This document shows positions 18,597-28,500 of a DNA stretch of 64,000 nucleotides, in pieces; position 1 is the first letter of the stretch, and each line of letters begins with the position of its first letter. Source of the stretch: Leptospira fainei serovar Hurstbridge str. BUT 6 (GTDB lineage Bacteria; Spirochaetota; Leptospiria; Leptospirales; Leptospiraceae); contig NZ_AKWZ02000001.1 in assembly GCF_000306235.2 (NCBI RefSeq), positions 1 through 64,000 on the forward strand, written 5' to 3'. A program made the translations under genes and the position numbers. The notes below the pieces were generated by a model. That model worked only from the letters and a program-made list of their open reading frames with translations. It was not told the origin of the DNA and made no database searches.

Positions 18597-19199
18597 ATGG
18601 TAAAAAAAATCCTTAAAAAAACCCTCCTGCTACTCGTAGTTGCGATGGTCTCGCTTGCTTCGCTAGCAAATTGTTTCGGCAGGTTTGCCGTGACTCATAA
18701 ATTCTTTAGTGCGCATGACGGAATTAATATAGGAAGCGGGTTCTTTAACAAGTTTGTAAAAACTTTACTATTGTATTTTCCCTTCGCAATTCTGTACGGC
18801 ATAGGAATTTTCGTAGACGTAGTATTGTTTAATCTAATCGAATTCTGGAGCGGCAGCAATCCGGTAGGCTTAAACGAATTCGATAAAGAAGGTAAATTCG
18901 CAAAAACATTCGAACAAGACGGCGTGAACATTACCCTTTCGTTTACCGGCTTCGGTTCTCGGCTGGATCTTAGCGTGGAAAAGGACGGCAAATTCGAAAC
19001 TTTGACAGCACTAAGAAATCAACCCGGTAAGTTCTTTAAGTCGGAAGGAAATAAATTGGTAGAAGTCGAAGTCACTTCCGAAACGATCGGATCGCAAGTA
19101 ATCCTGAAACTAGTAGAGCAAGGAAAACTTAAATCGTCTAAGGTAATCGAAGCTAAGACTTTGGCTGATTTACAGTCCCAGGTCGTCGAAGCTCTTTAA
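18597..19199 (+). CDS. DUF3332 lipoprotein
   Basis: 200 residues. A signal peptide ends in a lipobox-like SLANC (Cys near residue 22), so it is probably a lipoprotein. The signature CFGRFAVTHKFF, the hydrophobic helix around ILYGIGIFVDVVLFNLIEFWSGSNP and the strand-rich C-terminal half match DUF3332. The function of the family is not known to me. It is monocistronic, ending at a strong bidirectional terminator. Confidence 0.87.
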   Translation: MVKKILKKTLLLLVVAMVSLASLANCFGRFAVTHKFFSAHDGINIGSGFFNKFVKTLLLYFPFAILYGIGIFVDVVLFNLIEFWSGSNPVGLNEFDKEGKFAKTFEQDGVNITLSFTGFGSRLDLSVEKDGKFETLTALRNQPGKFFKSEGNKLVEVEVTSETIGSQVILKLVEQGKLKSSKVIEAKTLADLQSQVVEAL

Positions 19200-19213
19200 T
19201 TACCGCTTCGCCT

Positions 19214-19245
19214 AAAAAAAGGATTCTCGATCGGGAATCCTTTTT
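19214..19245. terminator. bidirectional intrinsic terminator
   Basis: GGATTC and GAATCC pair around an eight-base loop, with seven A before and five T after extending the stem. It lies between convergent genes (DUF3332 and DUF192) and can serve both. Confidence 0.85.
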
Positions 19246-19266
19246 CGTTTAATAATTTGTCTAAGA

Positions 19267-19725
19267 TCACTTGCCGATGAAACGCGGGTCTAATTTAAGT
19301 ACGGCAAATCGCCCAAGTCCCTTTTTTGCAAACCATCCCTTGTTTGCTTCCAACGCATACAGTACTTTCTCGGTCGAATGATATAGAACCTTCGTTTGAT
19401 TCGGCTCCATCTCATAGGAATCCACCATTCTTTTATCCTTATTAAAGTACCCGATACTTAACGGAATCAGCGTATTCTTCATCCAAAAGGTCAAATAATC
19501 TTCGGAAGGAAAAATGAAAAGCATTCCTTCGTTGTCCAGAAGCTTCCTTCTAAACATCAAGCCTTTTTGTCTCGCAGCCTCCGTATTCGCAATTTCAACG
19601 ACCAAGGGATGCTCGTTAACGTAAATAGTGGTTTTTTCTAGATAAATGGGAGATTGATATTCTCCCCAACCTGCGGCAGGAAACAGAAGTAGAAAGAAAA
19701 TAACTGCGAATACGCTCGGCTTCAT
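19267..19725 (-). CDS. DUF192 family exported protein
   Basis: 152 residues. A cleavable signal peptide covers residues 1-21. The mature part has the DUF192 signature: RQKGLMFRRKLLDNEGMLFIFP, then FWMKNTLIPLSIGYF and VLYALEANKGWFAKKGL. Function is unknown; homologues are small secreted or periplasmic beta-rich proteins. It lies 14 bp downstream of the enoyl-CoA hydratase gene, likely the last gene of a four-gene run on the minus strand. Confidence 0.92.
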   Translation of the reverse strand: MKPSVFAVIFFLLLFPAAGWGEYQSPIYLEKTTIYVNEHPLVVEIANTEAARQKGLMFRRKLLDNEGMLFIFPSEDYLTFWMKNTLIPLSIGYFNKDKRMVDSYEMEPNQTKVLYHSTEKVLYALEANKGWFAKKGLGRFAVLKLDPRFIGK

Positions 19726-19739
19726 CTTCCCTCCAAGTT

Positions 19740-20513
19740 TTAAAAATTCGGTTGCCGTTTCTCCAGAAACGCGGCCATTCCTTCTTTAGATTCCTTTCCT
19801 GCAAACAAGCCGCCGAACGCTTTGCATTCCGCTTCAATTCCTTTGGACAACGGACCATCCAATCCTTCTTGAACGATTTTTTTAGCCGTCTTAACCGCGA
19901 TAGGACCTTTTTTCAAGAGGGATTGAGCGATTTGCTTCGCAACCGAAATCAGATCCTCTCCGTCCTTTACAAATTTATTAAGCAGTCCGATTCTGTATGC
20001 TTCTTCCGCTGAAATCATATCGCCCGTAAGTACGAGTTCGATGGCTCGACCGTAACCGATCAAGCGGGCAAGTCTTTGCGTCCCACCGAATCCAGGAATC
20101 AATCCGAGGGAGACTTCAGGCAAACCCAACTTTGCCTTTTCGGCTCCAACTCGAATATCGCAGGCCAACGCTAATTCCAATCCGCCACCCAACGCAAAAC
20201 CGTTAACGGCTGCGATGGAAACGATTCCACTGTTCTGAATCGTATCGAATGCTTCCTGTCCGGTTCTAGAAAAAATTTCCGCGGCTTTCGCGTCAAGATC
20301 TCGCATTTTTGCAATGTCCGCACCCGCAACGAAGGCTTTTCCCTGGCCGGTAACAATGGCGACCCTGACGGTTCCGTCCTTTTCTAAAGCTTGGAACGAC
20401 TCTTTAATCTGAATTAATAATTCTTCATTCAAAGCGTTCAGTGCGGAAGGTCGATTTATTTCTAAAAGCGCGACCGCGCCTTCTTTCGTCACATTGATTA
20501 AAATTTCGCTCAT
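19740..20513 (-). CDS. enoyl-CoA hydratase (crotonase family)
   Basis: 257 residues, the standard length. It hydrates 2-trans-enoyl-CoA in beta-oxidation. The oxyanion-hole segments are FVAGADIAKM and VNGFALGGGLELALACD. Both catalytic glutamates of true hydratases are present: Glu113 (GGGLE) and Glu133 (LPEVSLGLIPGFGGTQRL), so an active hydratase is likely rather than another crotonase. Leptospira lives on long-chain fatty acids as its carbon source, so such enzymes are central. It is 12 bp after a membrane phosphatase gene. Confidence 0.95.
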   Translation of the reverse strand: MSEILINVTKEGAVALLEINRPSALNALNEELLIQIKESFQALEKDGTVRVAIVTGQGKAFVAGADIAKMRDLDAKAAEIFSRTGQEAFDTIQNSGIVSIAAVNGFALGGGLELALACDIRVGAEKAKLGLPEVSLGLIPGFGGTQRLARLIGYGRAIELVLTGDMISAEEAYRIGLLNKFVKDGEDLISVAKQIAQSLLKKGPIAVKTAKKIVQEGLDGPLSKGIEAECKAFGGLFAGKESKEGMAAFLEKRQPNF

Positions 20514-20525
20514 GGTATTTGATTC

Positions 20526-21914
20526 CTATTCCATTTCTATTATCAAAAAAAGAGTATCGTCTTCGAATTCGACGTCTCCGAAAAACTTAGCGAGATCCGC
20601 TTGAATGGATTCTTTAAAGGTTTTTAGATTCTCGGCGACTCTATTCTTATTCAATATTTCCAAAAGCCCTTCCGTACCAAGCTGTTTTCCTTCCTTATTT
20701 CGATTCTCGATCAGCCCGTCGGTATATAGAAAAAGACGTTCTCCCGAACGAATCGGTAAACTTACAAGTTCCGCAATGGGTCGTTTTATTCCGAAACCCA
20801 TTATGCTACCTGTAGTCTCGATTTCCCTAAATTCGCTCCCGTTTTGCGAATGAATTAGATATGGATGTCCCCCATTCGCAAAATGGATCTCCTTTGAGAT
20901 AAAATCGAAGAAAATGTAAACGCCCGAAGCATGATGTGACTTGAACTGTCGTAGTAACGTGTCGTCTATGTATTCCAAAAGACGAACCGGGTGAAGCTTC
21001 AATCGATACGGCATCGTCGCTACCATAATCTTAATAAACGACGCAACAAGAGCCGATGCGATTCCGTGGCCCGCGATATCGGTCAAAAAAACGCCGGTAT
21101 TTCCTTCCCGTAATTGTATAAAATCGTAGAAATCGCCGCCAATTTCGTTGGGAGTAGATCGATATACTTCGTATCTAAATCCTTTAATACTGATTTCTTC
21201 GGGAAATAGGGTCTCCTGCACTTTTCTAGCAATTTGAAGTTCGTGTTGCAGAAACCGATAATCCGAATCGAGTTCCGAGGATATTCTCACGAGTCTTCTA
21301 ACGATAATCACGATAGCGGTCCCGATTATGCTAAGAATAATATAGACGACATCAGGAACCAACAGTATCAAAGGGGCAAGGCTCAAATTCATCCCTTTAA
21401 CTTTTACGAATACGAAACCGAGATGAAGCGCGATCGAATATGCTCCGGTAATCAGGCAACCTTCCACCCTAAGTCTAAACATCTGAAATAAGACTAGGAA
21501 CCCGACTAATAGAAAATAATTATTATATAATTGAAGGCTGTGTAGATCGTGGAAAATATAAAACGACTCGTTTAAAATCAGCATCACGAGGAATACTATG
21601 GAAAAATTCGTTCCATGTATGATCGCCGATAGATAGCGCCTTTGAAAAGAGAGAACGAAACTAAGTAGATTTAAACTTAATATGATCCCGAAGTAGACGA
21701 CCCCTCTATGAGATTGGCGAACGTCCGGGATAAGCAATAGAAAATAGACAAGAAAATGCAGTAGGAAAGCGATCCTGATAAACGATTGATCGATCCGTAT
21801 CAGATCTTTCCACGCACCGATTTCTTTATAATTGAACTCCCGCTCTAAGAAGCTCCAAGGATTTAATATTCCGCCGGTTTTACTATTTAATAGATTCATC
21901 AAGTTCGTATTCAA
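20526..21914 (-). CDS. membrane PP2C-type (SpoIIE/RsbU-like) serine phosphatase
   Basis: 462 residues. Six membrane helices fill about residues 45-215, then comes a linker helix and a SpoIIE-type phosphatase domain with IGGDFYDF, LTDIAGHGIASALVASF and GERLFLYTDGLIE. It has the same architecture as the protein at 10013-11338. The expected substrate is a phosphorylated STAS-type antagonist. The start overlaps the upstream small gene; a second ATG five codons in is possible. It is followed after 12 bp by enoyl-CoA hydratase. Confidence 0.92.
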   Translation of the reverse strand: MNTNLMNLLNSKTGGILNPWSFLEREFNYKEIGAWKDLIRIDQSFIRIAFLLHFLVYFLLLIPDVRQSHRGVVYFGIILSLNLLSFVLSFQRRYLSAIIHGTNFSIVFLVMLILNESFYIFHDLHSLQLYNNYFLLVGFLVLFQMFRLRVEGCLITGAYSIALHLGFVFVKVKGMNLSLAPLILLVPDVVYIILSIIGTAIVIIVRRLVRISSELDSDYRFLQHELQIARKVQETLFPEEISIKGFRYEVYRSTPNEIGGDFYDFIQLREGNTGVFLTDIAGHGIASALVASFIKIMVATMPYRLKLHPVRLLEYIDDTLLRQFKSHHASGVYIFFDFISKEIHFANGGHPYLIHSQNGSEFREIETTGSIMGFGIKRPIAELVSLPIRSGERLFLYTDGLIENRNKEGKQLGTEGLLEILNKNRVAENLKTFKESIQADLAKFFGDVEFEDDTLFLIIEME

Positions 21915-22317
21915 TGATCTCAGACCCGTTCAAATGAACTCGAAGGCTATAACCTCGATCCAAGTATTTATCCAATTTTTCAGCCAATTCCAAACCGGCT
22001 TTAGCATCTCTCACCCGAACGAAAAACGGAGCGGATTTAGATTTATAGTTATATGGAAATCTTTCGTTTACTAAAAGAGTAATCCTATACCCTCCCGGTC
22101 TTGTTTCAAGTATGATATGCGAAATGTGTTTACGATTCAAAATCCTTTCCGTAATGGGAAGATCCCAGGGATTGATAACATCCGCAAATTGTGAAGAGTT
22201 AGAAATTAGTAGACCGGCCAGTAAAAAAGCCCCCGGCCATGGCCAGCAATCGACAAGAAAAGTGGAAGAATGCGAAACAGCTCCGAACTTCATAACGAAT
22301 AGGCACAAATCTCGCAT
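21883..22317 (-). CDS. small exported hypothetical protein upstream of a phosphatase gene
   Basis: About 144 residues from the ATG at 22317; a TTG six codons upstream and an ATG eight codons downstream are alternatives. A hydrophobic stretch (WPWPGAFLLAGLLI) near the N-terminus could be a signal peptide or anchor. The mature part has a strand-helix-strand pattern, with a C-terminal LAEKLDKYLDRGYSLRVHLNGSEIIEYELD. Not recognised. The 3' end overlaps the phosphatase start by 32 nt, so the two may be coupled and this could be a sensor partner; that is inference. Confidence 0.6.
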   Translation of the reverse strand: MRDLCLFVMKFGAVSHSSTFLVDCWPWPGAFLLAGLLISNSSQFADVINPWDLPITERILNRKHISHIILETRPGGYRITLLVNERFPYNYKSKSAPFFVRVRDAKAGLELAEKLDKYLDRGYSLRVHLNGSEIIEYELDESIK

Positions 22318-22434
22318 TCCGTCGATTGATTGCAAACCTTAAACCCGTGAAAGAAGCCTTTCATTTTTTGCAGTGCAAAGAAAAATACTTTCCTATCTAA
22401 CTAAAGTTTACATAATCCGAGATTCGGTATCACA

Positions 22435-23472
22435 ATGAGTTCGATAAAACATGCGGTAGAAGTGTGTCGACTTTTAGTCTTGCTTGTTTTGGTAGTTTTA
22501 GGCTCCACTTGCAAACATGAATCGGAAGAGATCAATCCATACATGGATCTCTTTAATAATAGTACTCTGACCAGGAGCGAGTTTTATAAGGATCAGGTTC
22601 CGTCTTGGGAGTTCAGAGTTTTTCCTTTGGACGTCGAAGCCAAGGACTTTGTCACTTCCTTAAATCGAATCGACGGGTTCGACGATATTCCTTCCTCTTC
22701 GGGGTCCTGGAAAATCGTCGCGGAAGAAATTAAATCGGTAAAAGCAAAACTTCCTAAGTCAATTAACAAATTGTTAACCGAATTCTTATTTAGAATATAC
22801 GTTTGCGAAAATTTGGGGGGCAGCGCAGTTAGCGGTTTCGTTTACCGGAATGGACGTGCAACGGGAGGATTCGTGATCCTAGACTCGCAGATTTTAAATA
22901 AAAATGCAAACGATTGGATCAGCTATAAGGAAAACTCCGCCTTTAAACCGGGTAATATCAGTATCAAAATCAAAATTGAAGAGGAAAATTCGAATACCAA
23001 AGTCAACGCACTAATGTACATTCTTCTCCACGAATTCGGGCATATCATTTCCGTATCTTCGGGAATCGGTCCGGATTTCAGGGGAAAAACCAGGAAATTC
23101 GAGAATCTCCCGTTCTATCAAGGAATTTGGAAATCGGAAAAAAAATCGATCTATGATGATTCGCAGTTTAGACTTCGACCCGCGATAAAATTCTACTCTT
23201 CGTCTCTTGCGTTGGAGGAAAACTGGAATAGTATCTATCCTGTTTTAGAAACGACTCCTTTTCCGACCTTATATTCCGCCACGAATGCGGACGATTTCTT
23301 TGCGGAATCATTCGTATCTTACGTTCATGTAATTATGCAAAAGCGCCCTTGGGAGCTCGCGCTATTCGAGAAAGGAAAAAAGATCTATCAAACGAAAAAC
23401 GGAATCGAAAAGAAGGCTCTTGAAAAACAAAGGAGAATAATCGAGAATATCATAAATCGTCCGAATCCTTAA
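22435..23472 (+). CDS. putative lipoprotein with zinc-metallopeptidase motif
   Basis: 345 residues. A hydrophobic signal peptide ends in GSTC, with Cys26 as the predicted lipid-modified residue. His199-Glu200-x-x-His203 (LLHEFGH) is a zinc-peptidase motif at the end of a helix. Glu291 in ADDFFAESFVSYVH is a candidate third ligand, as in gluzincin-like proteins. The separation of about 88 residues is plausible. I cannot place it in a named peptidase family. It would act on the cell surface or in the periplasm. Monocistronic, convergent with the barrel gene. Confidence 0.78.
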   Translation: MSSIKHAVEVCRLLVLLVLVVLGSTCKHESEEINPYMDLFNNSTLTRSEFYKDQVPSWEFRVFPLDVEAKDFVTSLNRIDGFDDIPSSSGSWKIVAEEIKSVKAKLPKSINKLLTEFLFRIYVCENLGGSAVSGFVYRNGRATGGFVILDSQILNKNANDWISYKENSAFKPGNISIKIKIEEENSNTKVNALMYILLHEFGHIISVSSGIGPDFRGKTRKFENLPFYQGIWKSEKKSIYDDSQFRLRPAIKFYSSSLALEENWNSIYPVLETTPFPTLYSATNADDFFAESFVSYVHVIMQKRPWELALFEKGKKIYQTKNGIEKKALEKQRRIIENIINRPNP

Positions 23473-23552
23473 ATTTCTCCCATTGAAAATGGATCAAAAT
23501 TGTTTCAGTTCTTTCGGCAAACGAAACTAGAATCCGATTCAGTATAGTATTT

Positions 23553-25145
23553 TTATTTAATATACCAGAAATTCTGGGAAAATCCGATACTGAACCAAAA
23601 TAAATTAGCCGGAATCCTTTGCAGCAGATAAGATTCCCGTAAAACTTGACGCACCGGATCGGAAAAAGCCGAATTACCGTTTATATAATCGAGCACAATC
23701 TGGTTTGCGGGGCCGTTTACTTTGGAAGGATCCACGATTTTCCCGTCCCGATTGTTCCTATTTACGTAACCTCCCGTTGCTCCGAAATAATTATCCGTGT
23801 CGTATAGATACAAATTCGGTCGCCAAACATTTGCGGCTTTAAAGAAGAATTTTCCGAAAAAGAAAGTAAAAGTGGACGTAACATCCTGAACTCCGTTTCT
23901 GTTATCGACGATATTATTACTCATAGCGTATCCTACATTCACCTGAGGAAGGATTCGAAAGAACTTACCGCGAAAGAATTCGTGGCCGACGGTCAAAGAC
24001 AGATAATTTTTTCCAGCCATTAAACCGGCATTCTCCGTCGAAAACTGAGTATAGAAAGAAATCGTAGGATTAGCCCATTGGAGAAATGGTAATTTCCAAA
24101 AAAAGAAGTATTCCTGCCATGCCAGCCTCGTGATCTGAGTGGACGTGTTGTTTGCTCCCGAAACTCCTTGAGCCGCAAGAGAATTACTGGCCCCCAAAGG
24201 AGGGGATACGTAAGAAGTACTTTTGTTAAACGTATTATAAAACCATAGACCAGCAGTGAACGTCCCCCAATTCGTCTTATCGAAATTATAATAGAAGGCG
24301 TAGAATAAACCGTCCGATCGCTTCATCCCGTTTTGTTCTTTCTTAAAACCGGGGATCTGACCTCCGCATGTCGATCCGGTCTGAGGGTGACCGTTCATGA
24401 TATTAGTTTGAGTATCGTAAACACATTCTGTGTTCAGCGAATCCGGAGAAGGCGCGGAAAACGGACTTATAGAACCTGCAGAACCTTGTCCTGGATAAGC
24501 GGGGCCCGGTCCACCGGGATATAATTGCAATCTTCCGTCGCTATCTTTGTCATTTCTCTCGGTCAATTGAAAATTTCCCCAGAACTGAACTTGGAATCCT
24601 TTCAAAGGAGTGTTAAACGTCACAGTGGGTTGATAGGATGGAACGAAGTTGAAGGCTCGATATCGTTCGTTGTTTCTACGATCATAATCCTCGCCGGAAA
24701 AACTTAATCCTCTCCAAATAAAGTCCGTTACAATTTCGTGAATTACCTCGATCGAAGTATCCGGCGTTCCGCTTCCGGAACGTTGAGACGGACTAGGACC
24801 GTACATCGGCGGCCTGACTTCTACAGGGCCGACCGGAATATCCGATGGACCCGTTGAAACGGATTCGGAACTCGACTTCTTTTCGAATCGGGACGACGCA
24901 GGTCGCCCTTTCTCATAATTTATTTCAGCCACTAAATTCTTATCTACGTAGCGGATAAAATCCTCATTTTCAGCGATCAGAATTTTTTCATCATCTTCAT
25001 ACGCGATTTTTCCTTGAATAGTGGAACCGTCTTTTAAACGAATAAAGTCCGAAGCATCCAAAGAAAAAAAGAAGACAAGAAAAATCAGTCCAAAACGTAT
25101 TATGATTCCGGAACCGCGAAGCCCCTCGATCAGAGTATGGAACAT
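23553..25145 (-). CDS. putative outer-membrane beta-barrel (porin-like) protein
   Basis: 530 residues. The ATG has a TTTAGGAG ribosome site. A signal peptide ends near residue 32. A small domain follows (about 33-78; LKDGSTIQGKIAYEDDEKILI), a strand-rich module found at the N-terminus of several exported bacterial proteins. A Ser/Pro/Gly-rich linker leads to a barrel from about residue 130, starting IVTDFIWRG and ending FSQNFWYIK. The loop near 210-260 carries a Cys pair. It is paralogous to the protein at 928-2271; the N-terminal domains differ and the barrels match. Substrate unknown. Confidence 0.82.
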   Translation of the reverse strand: MFHTLIEGLRGSGIIIRFGLIFLVFFFSLDASDFIRLKDGSTIQGKIAYEDDEKILIAENEDFIRYVDKNLVAEINYEKGRPASSRFEKKSSSESVSTGPSDIPVGPVEVRPPMYGPSPSQRSGSGTPDTSIEVIHEIVTDFIWRGLSFSGEDYDRRNNERYRAFNFVPSYQPTVTFNTPLKGFQVQFWGNFQLTERNDKDSDGRLQLYPGGPGPAYPGQGSAGSISPFSAPSPDSLNTECVYDTQTNIMNGHPQTGSTCGGQIPGFKKEQNGMKRSDGLFYAFYYNFDKTNWGTFTAGLWFYNTFNKSTSYVSPPLGASNSLAAQGVSGANNTSTQITRLAWQEYFFFWKLPFLQWANPTISFYTQFSTENAGLMAGKNYLSLTVGHEFFRGKFFRILPQVNVGYAMSNNIVDNRNGVQDVTSTFTFFFGKFFFKAANVWRPNLYLYDTDNYFGATGGYVNRNNRDGKIVDPSKVNGPANQIVLDYINGNSAFSDPVRQVLRESYLLQRIPANLFWFSIGFSQNFWYIK

Positions 25146-25200
25146 AATAGATTACTCCTAAACCATTGAGCGGGCAATCTCAATTCCCGAGCCGTTACGA

Positions 25201-25398
25201 TTAATCGGATGATTTGGGCAAATCATCAACGGGAACGGACTTAAGCGGGGACGCCGAGTCTATAAATGTCTCAATTTTCGGAAATTTATTTTTAGGGAGC
25301 ATTGCAAAAAGTAACGACCATTGCCGGATAAACATTTCACGAAGTCGATCAGTTATCATGTCCGAAACGGTTTGCATTTGGGGAAATCGTGTATTCAC
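25201..25398 (-). CDS. doubtful 65-codon frame upstream of the barrel gene
   Basis: A GTG-started frame with mixed composition and no ribosome site. Its last eight codons coincide with a perfect 20-bp palindrome, which may be the real feature. The surrounding stretch from 25146 to 25546 holds no other candidate gene, so it may simply be the regulatory region between the divergent barrel and kinase genes. Confidence 0.2.
   Translation of the reverse strand: MNTRFPQMQTVSDMITDRLREMFIRQWSLLFAMLPKNKFPKIETFIDSASPLKSVPVDDLPKSSD
25208..25227. promoter_or_regulatory. perfect palindrome, operator candidate
   Basis: GATGATTTG-GG-CAAATCATC has 9-bp perfect arms. It lies 63 bp upstream of the barrel gene start, in the divergent region with the large kinase gene. 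Size and symmetry suit a dimeric regulator. No binding protein can be named. Confidence 0.4.
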
Positions 25399-25546
25399 TT
25401 AACATTACAACTAGGGTTTCTTCGTTCTGTCGATGATTCCAAGACTTTTAATCGTAAGCTGCAATACCCTTAGCATCTTTCCGGTTTCAAAATGGTTTTT
25501 TTGATTTTCAAGGTAATCTTTATTCGGTTAAGTTAGTGAAAAGTCC

Positions 25547-28500
25547 GTGAATCGTTCGCCCAAAAAAGAAAAAACCAAAGACGCATCCGTAGACCTACGC
25601 GACGCGAAACGACGCATTAAAGCGTTGGAGAAACAATTAAAGGACCAAACTGGAAACGGATCATTCTTCGAAGAACTTTTAGATTATTCACCTTATCCTA
25701 CCGCTATTATAGATTCCTCCTCCGGAAAATTCATGGAGATAAACCCGGCAATGCTTCCGTTGTTCGGCTATTCCAGAAAAGAACTGCTGAAAAAAACAAT
25801 GATGGAACTTTCTCCCGCGCTCCAACCGGATCGACAAAATTCTCTCGAATTACTTCGCTCTAAATTCGAAGCATGTAAAAAAAACAAAGAAGTATCTTTT
25901 AATTGGGAGTATCTAAATTCGACAGGCGGCGCTTTTCCATGCAAAGTCCGATTTTCAAGATTAAAAAATTTCGAATCGATGCTCAGTGTGCAGATAGAAG
26001 ACATTCGCAGACGAAAGGCTATCGATTCTCTTCTTCATGGAACTCATGAAAGATTCGACCTATTGATTAAGAATTTATCGGAAGACGTCTGGCTTTGGGA
26101 TATTGCCTCGAATCCGATTCTTCCCGGCGAGAAACTCGACGATATATTAGGATATTCTCCTAAAGAGTTAATTAGAAACCTCGAATTCTGGAAAGTATTG
26201 ATACATCCCGACGACGCACGCAAAACTTTAACGCTTTTGCAGCAGACCTTGAGCGGAAAGAAAGATCTTTTCGATGCAGACTATAGAATGCGCGGAAAAG
26301 ACGGAACTTACAAATGGATTATAACTAGAGGACAGGTTATCGAAAAAAACCGAGCGGGTGAAGCCGCGAAGATGCTCGGCTTTCACGCGGACATTTCCAA
26401 ACAAAAAAAAGCCGAAGAATCCGATCGGATCAAAAGAAATTTAGAAGCTCTGACGACTTCCATTTCGACCGAGCTGATCAATCTACCTAGTCACGAAATC
26501 GGTGAAGCGATTCGTAATACGATGGATAAGATTTGCAAATTTTTTCAGATGGATAGGGTCAATTTAGTTCTGTACGATTTGGAACGACTAAAAAGGACCT
26601 TATTCTATGAATATATAAGTCCGAAAGCGAAAAACAAGTCCCCTTCTTGGCCCGAACTATCCGATATCAACCCTGAAAGTTTTTTAACTAAAAACCTTTT
26701 ATATAATAAAATCATAACCTTGGATATACTGGAAATCCCGGATACCTCCATCGACTTAAAGACATTATTGGATAGAGTTGGAATCAAATTTTTAGTAGGA
26801 ATCCCGCTCACTCTTGCAGGCACCGTCGTCGGTGCAATCGGATTAAACGCCGAACGGCACAGAAATGAAGTGCGGCACAGATTCGAAGAGTTCGAGATTT
26901 TCCATCTGCGAACGATCGGAGAAGTGATTTCAAACGCGTTGGAAAGAAAAAAGAAGGAGGAAGAACTTCATTCCGAACGCGACCTTCTTGCCGGAATCAT
27001 GGATACTTCCGTCGCTGCGATCACTGTTCTTACACCCGATGGAAGAATTTCGTACGCTAACTCATCCGCGGAAAGAATTCTAGGTCTTAGTGCGGAAGAT
27101 CTAAAGGAAAGAACTTACAATTCCCCCGAGTGGAAATCCAGTTCGATCGATGGGGGGCCATGGCAACCGGAGGATCAACCCTTTCTCCGCGTAATTAACT
27201 CCGGAGAACCGGTATTTGACGTGCGACATGCCATCGAAGACGACAGGGGAGTTAAGAAATATCTTTCCATCAACGGTTCACCGATAAAGAATGATCTAGG
27301 AGAAATAACTAGTTTAGTCTTTTTAGTCACGGATATCACCGATTCCCTTTTGGCCGAAAGAGCGTTGAAAGAAAGCGAGGAGCGGCTCCGACTTGCTCTG
27401 AATGCCGCCAACATGGGAACATGGAGCTGGAACTTGGAAGAAGATTCCCTCCATTGGTCCGCGAACACGGCACATCTTTTCGGGATCTCACTTGAGGAAT
27501 TCGGCGGGAAATCGGAACATTTTTTCGGATTAATACATCCCGATGATATGGAAAAAGTTCAATTCACGGTAGAACAATCCATATCGGGCAAAAGCGACGA
27601 CTTTCATATCGAGCACAGGATCTTTCATAAAGATGGAACCGTCCATTGGATGGAAGGGAAAGGACGAGTTTATAGGGATATCGACGGAAATCCGATCCGA
27701 ATGGCGGGAACGATCACCGATATTACGGATCGCAAAAATGCCGAAAACGAATTGAAGGCGAGTCAACTTAGATTTCAAGCATTCTATCGATTCGCAAACG
27801 AGGCGATTTTATTCCTGAATCCTCGTACTGAGAGAATCTTAGATACCAATCCTGCCTTTTTGAATATTTTCGGATTCGTGAATGAGAAGGAAATACAAGG
27901 CATTCCCGCAAAATCATTGTTTACCGTCGAATCTTGGGCTACGGTGCATACTCGTTTGCGATCCTTCGAAAGCGCCGATAATCTGGAGCTAAGAACCATT
28001 CGAGTCGACGGAACGATCTTCCCTGCTATCGGAAGTATCCATTTTTATAATGAAAAAGATTCTTATATAGCTGCGGTTAGCTTGTTGGATACTTCCGCAA
28101 TCCAGGAAATCGAAGAGCTAAAGATGATCAATAACGAGATTTCCGTCAGAAATAAATTGATAGAAATGCAGAAAAATGAATTGGAAGAGACTCTAGAGGA
28201 TTTGAAACGAACTCAAGCTCAACTAATTCAATCCGAAAAAATGGCGGCCTTAGGACAACTGATCGCAGGTATCGCTCATGAAATCAATAATCCGATCGGG
28301 GCAGTTCAGGCATCCAATCAAAATTTGCAGGAATGTCTATTACGCTTTCAGACTCTGCTTCCCGAAGTACAGTCTATTATCGCGCAGATGCCTCATGACG
28401 AAGTCGAATCATTCCGTCACTTCCTGAACCAAGTGAGACAAATACGCGAACATTTGGCGGGAATAGAAGAGCGGCGCGTAAAAAAAGAATTAATTATAGA

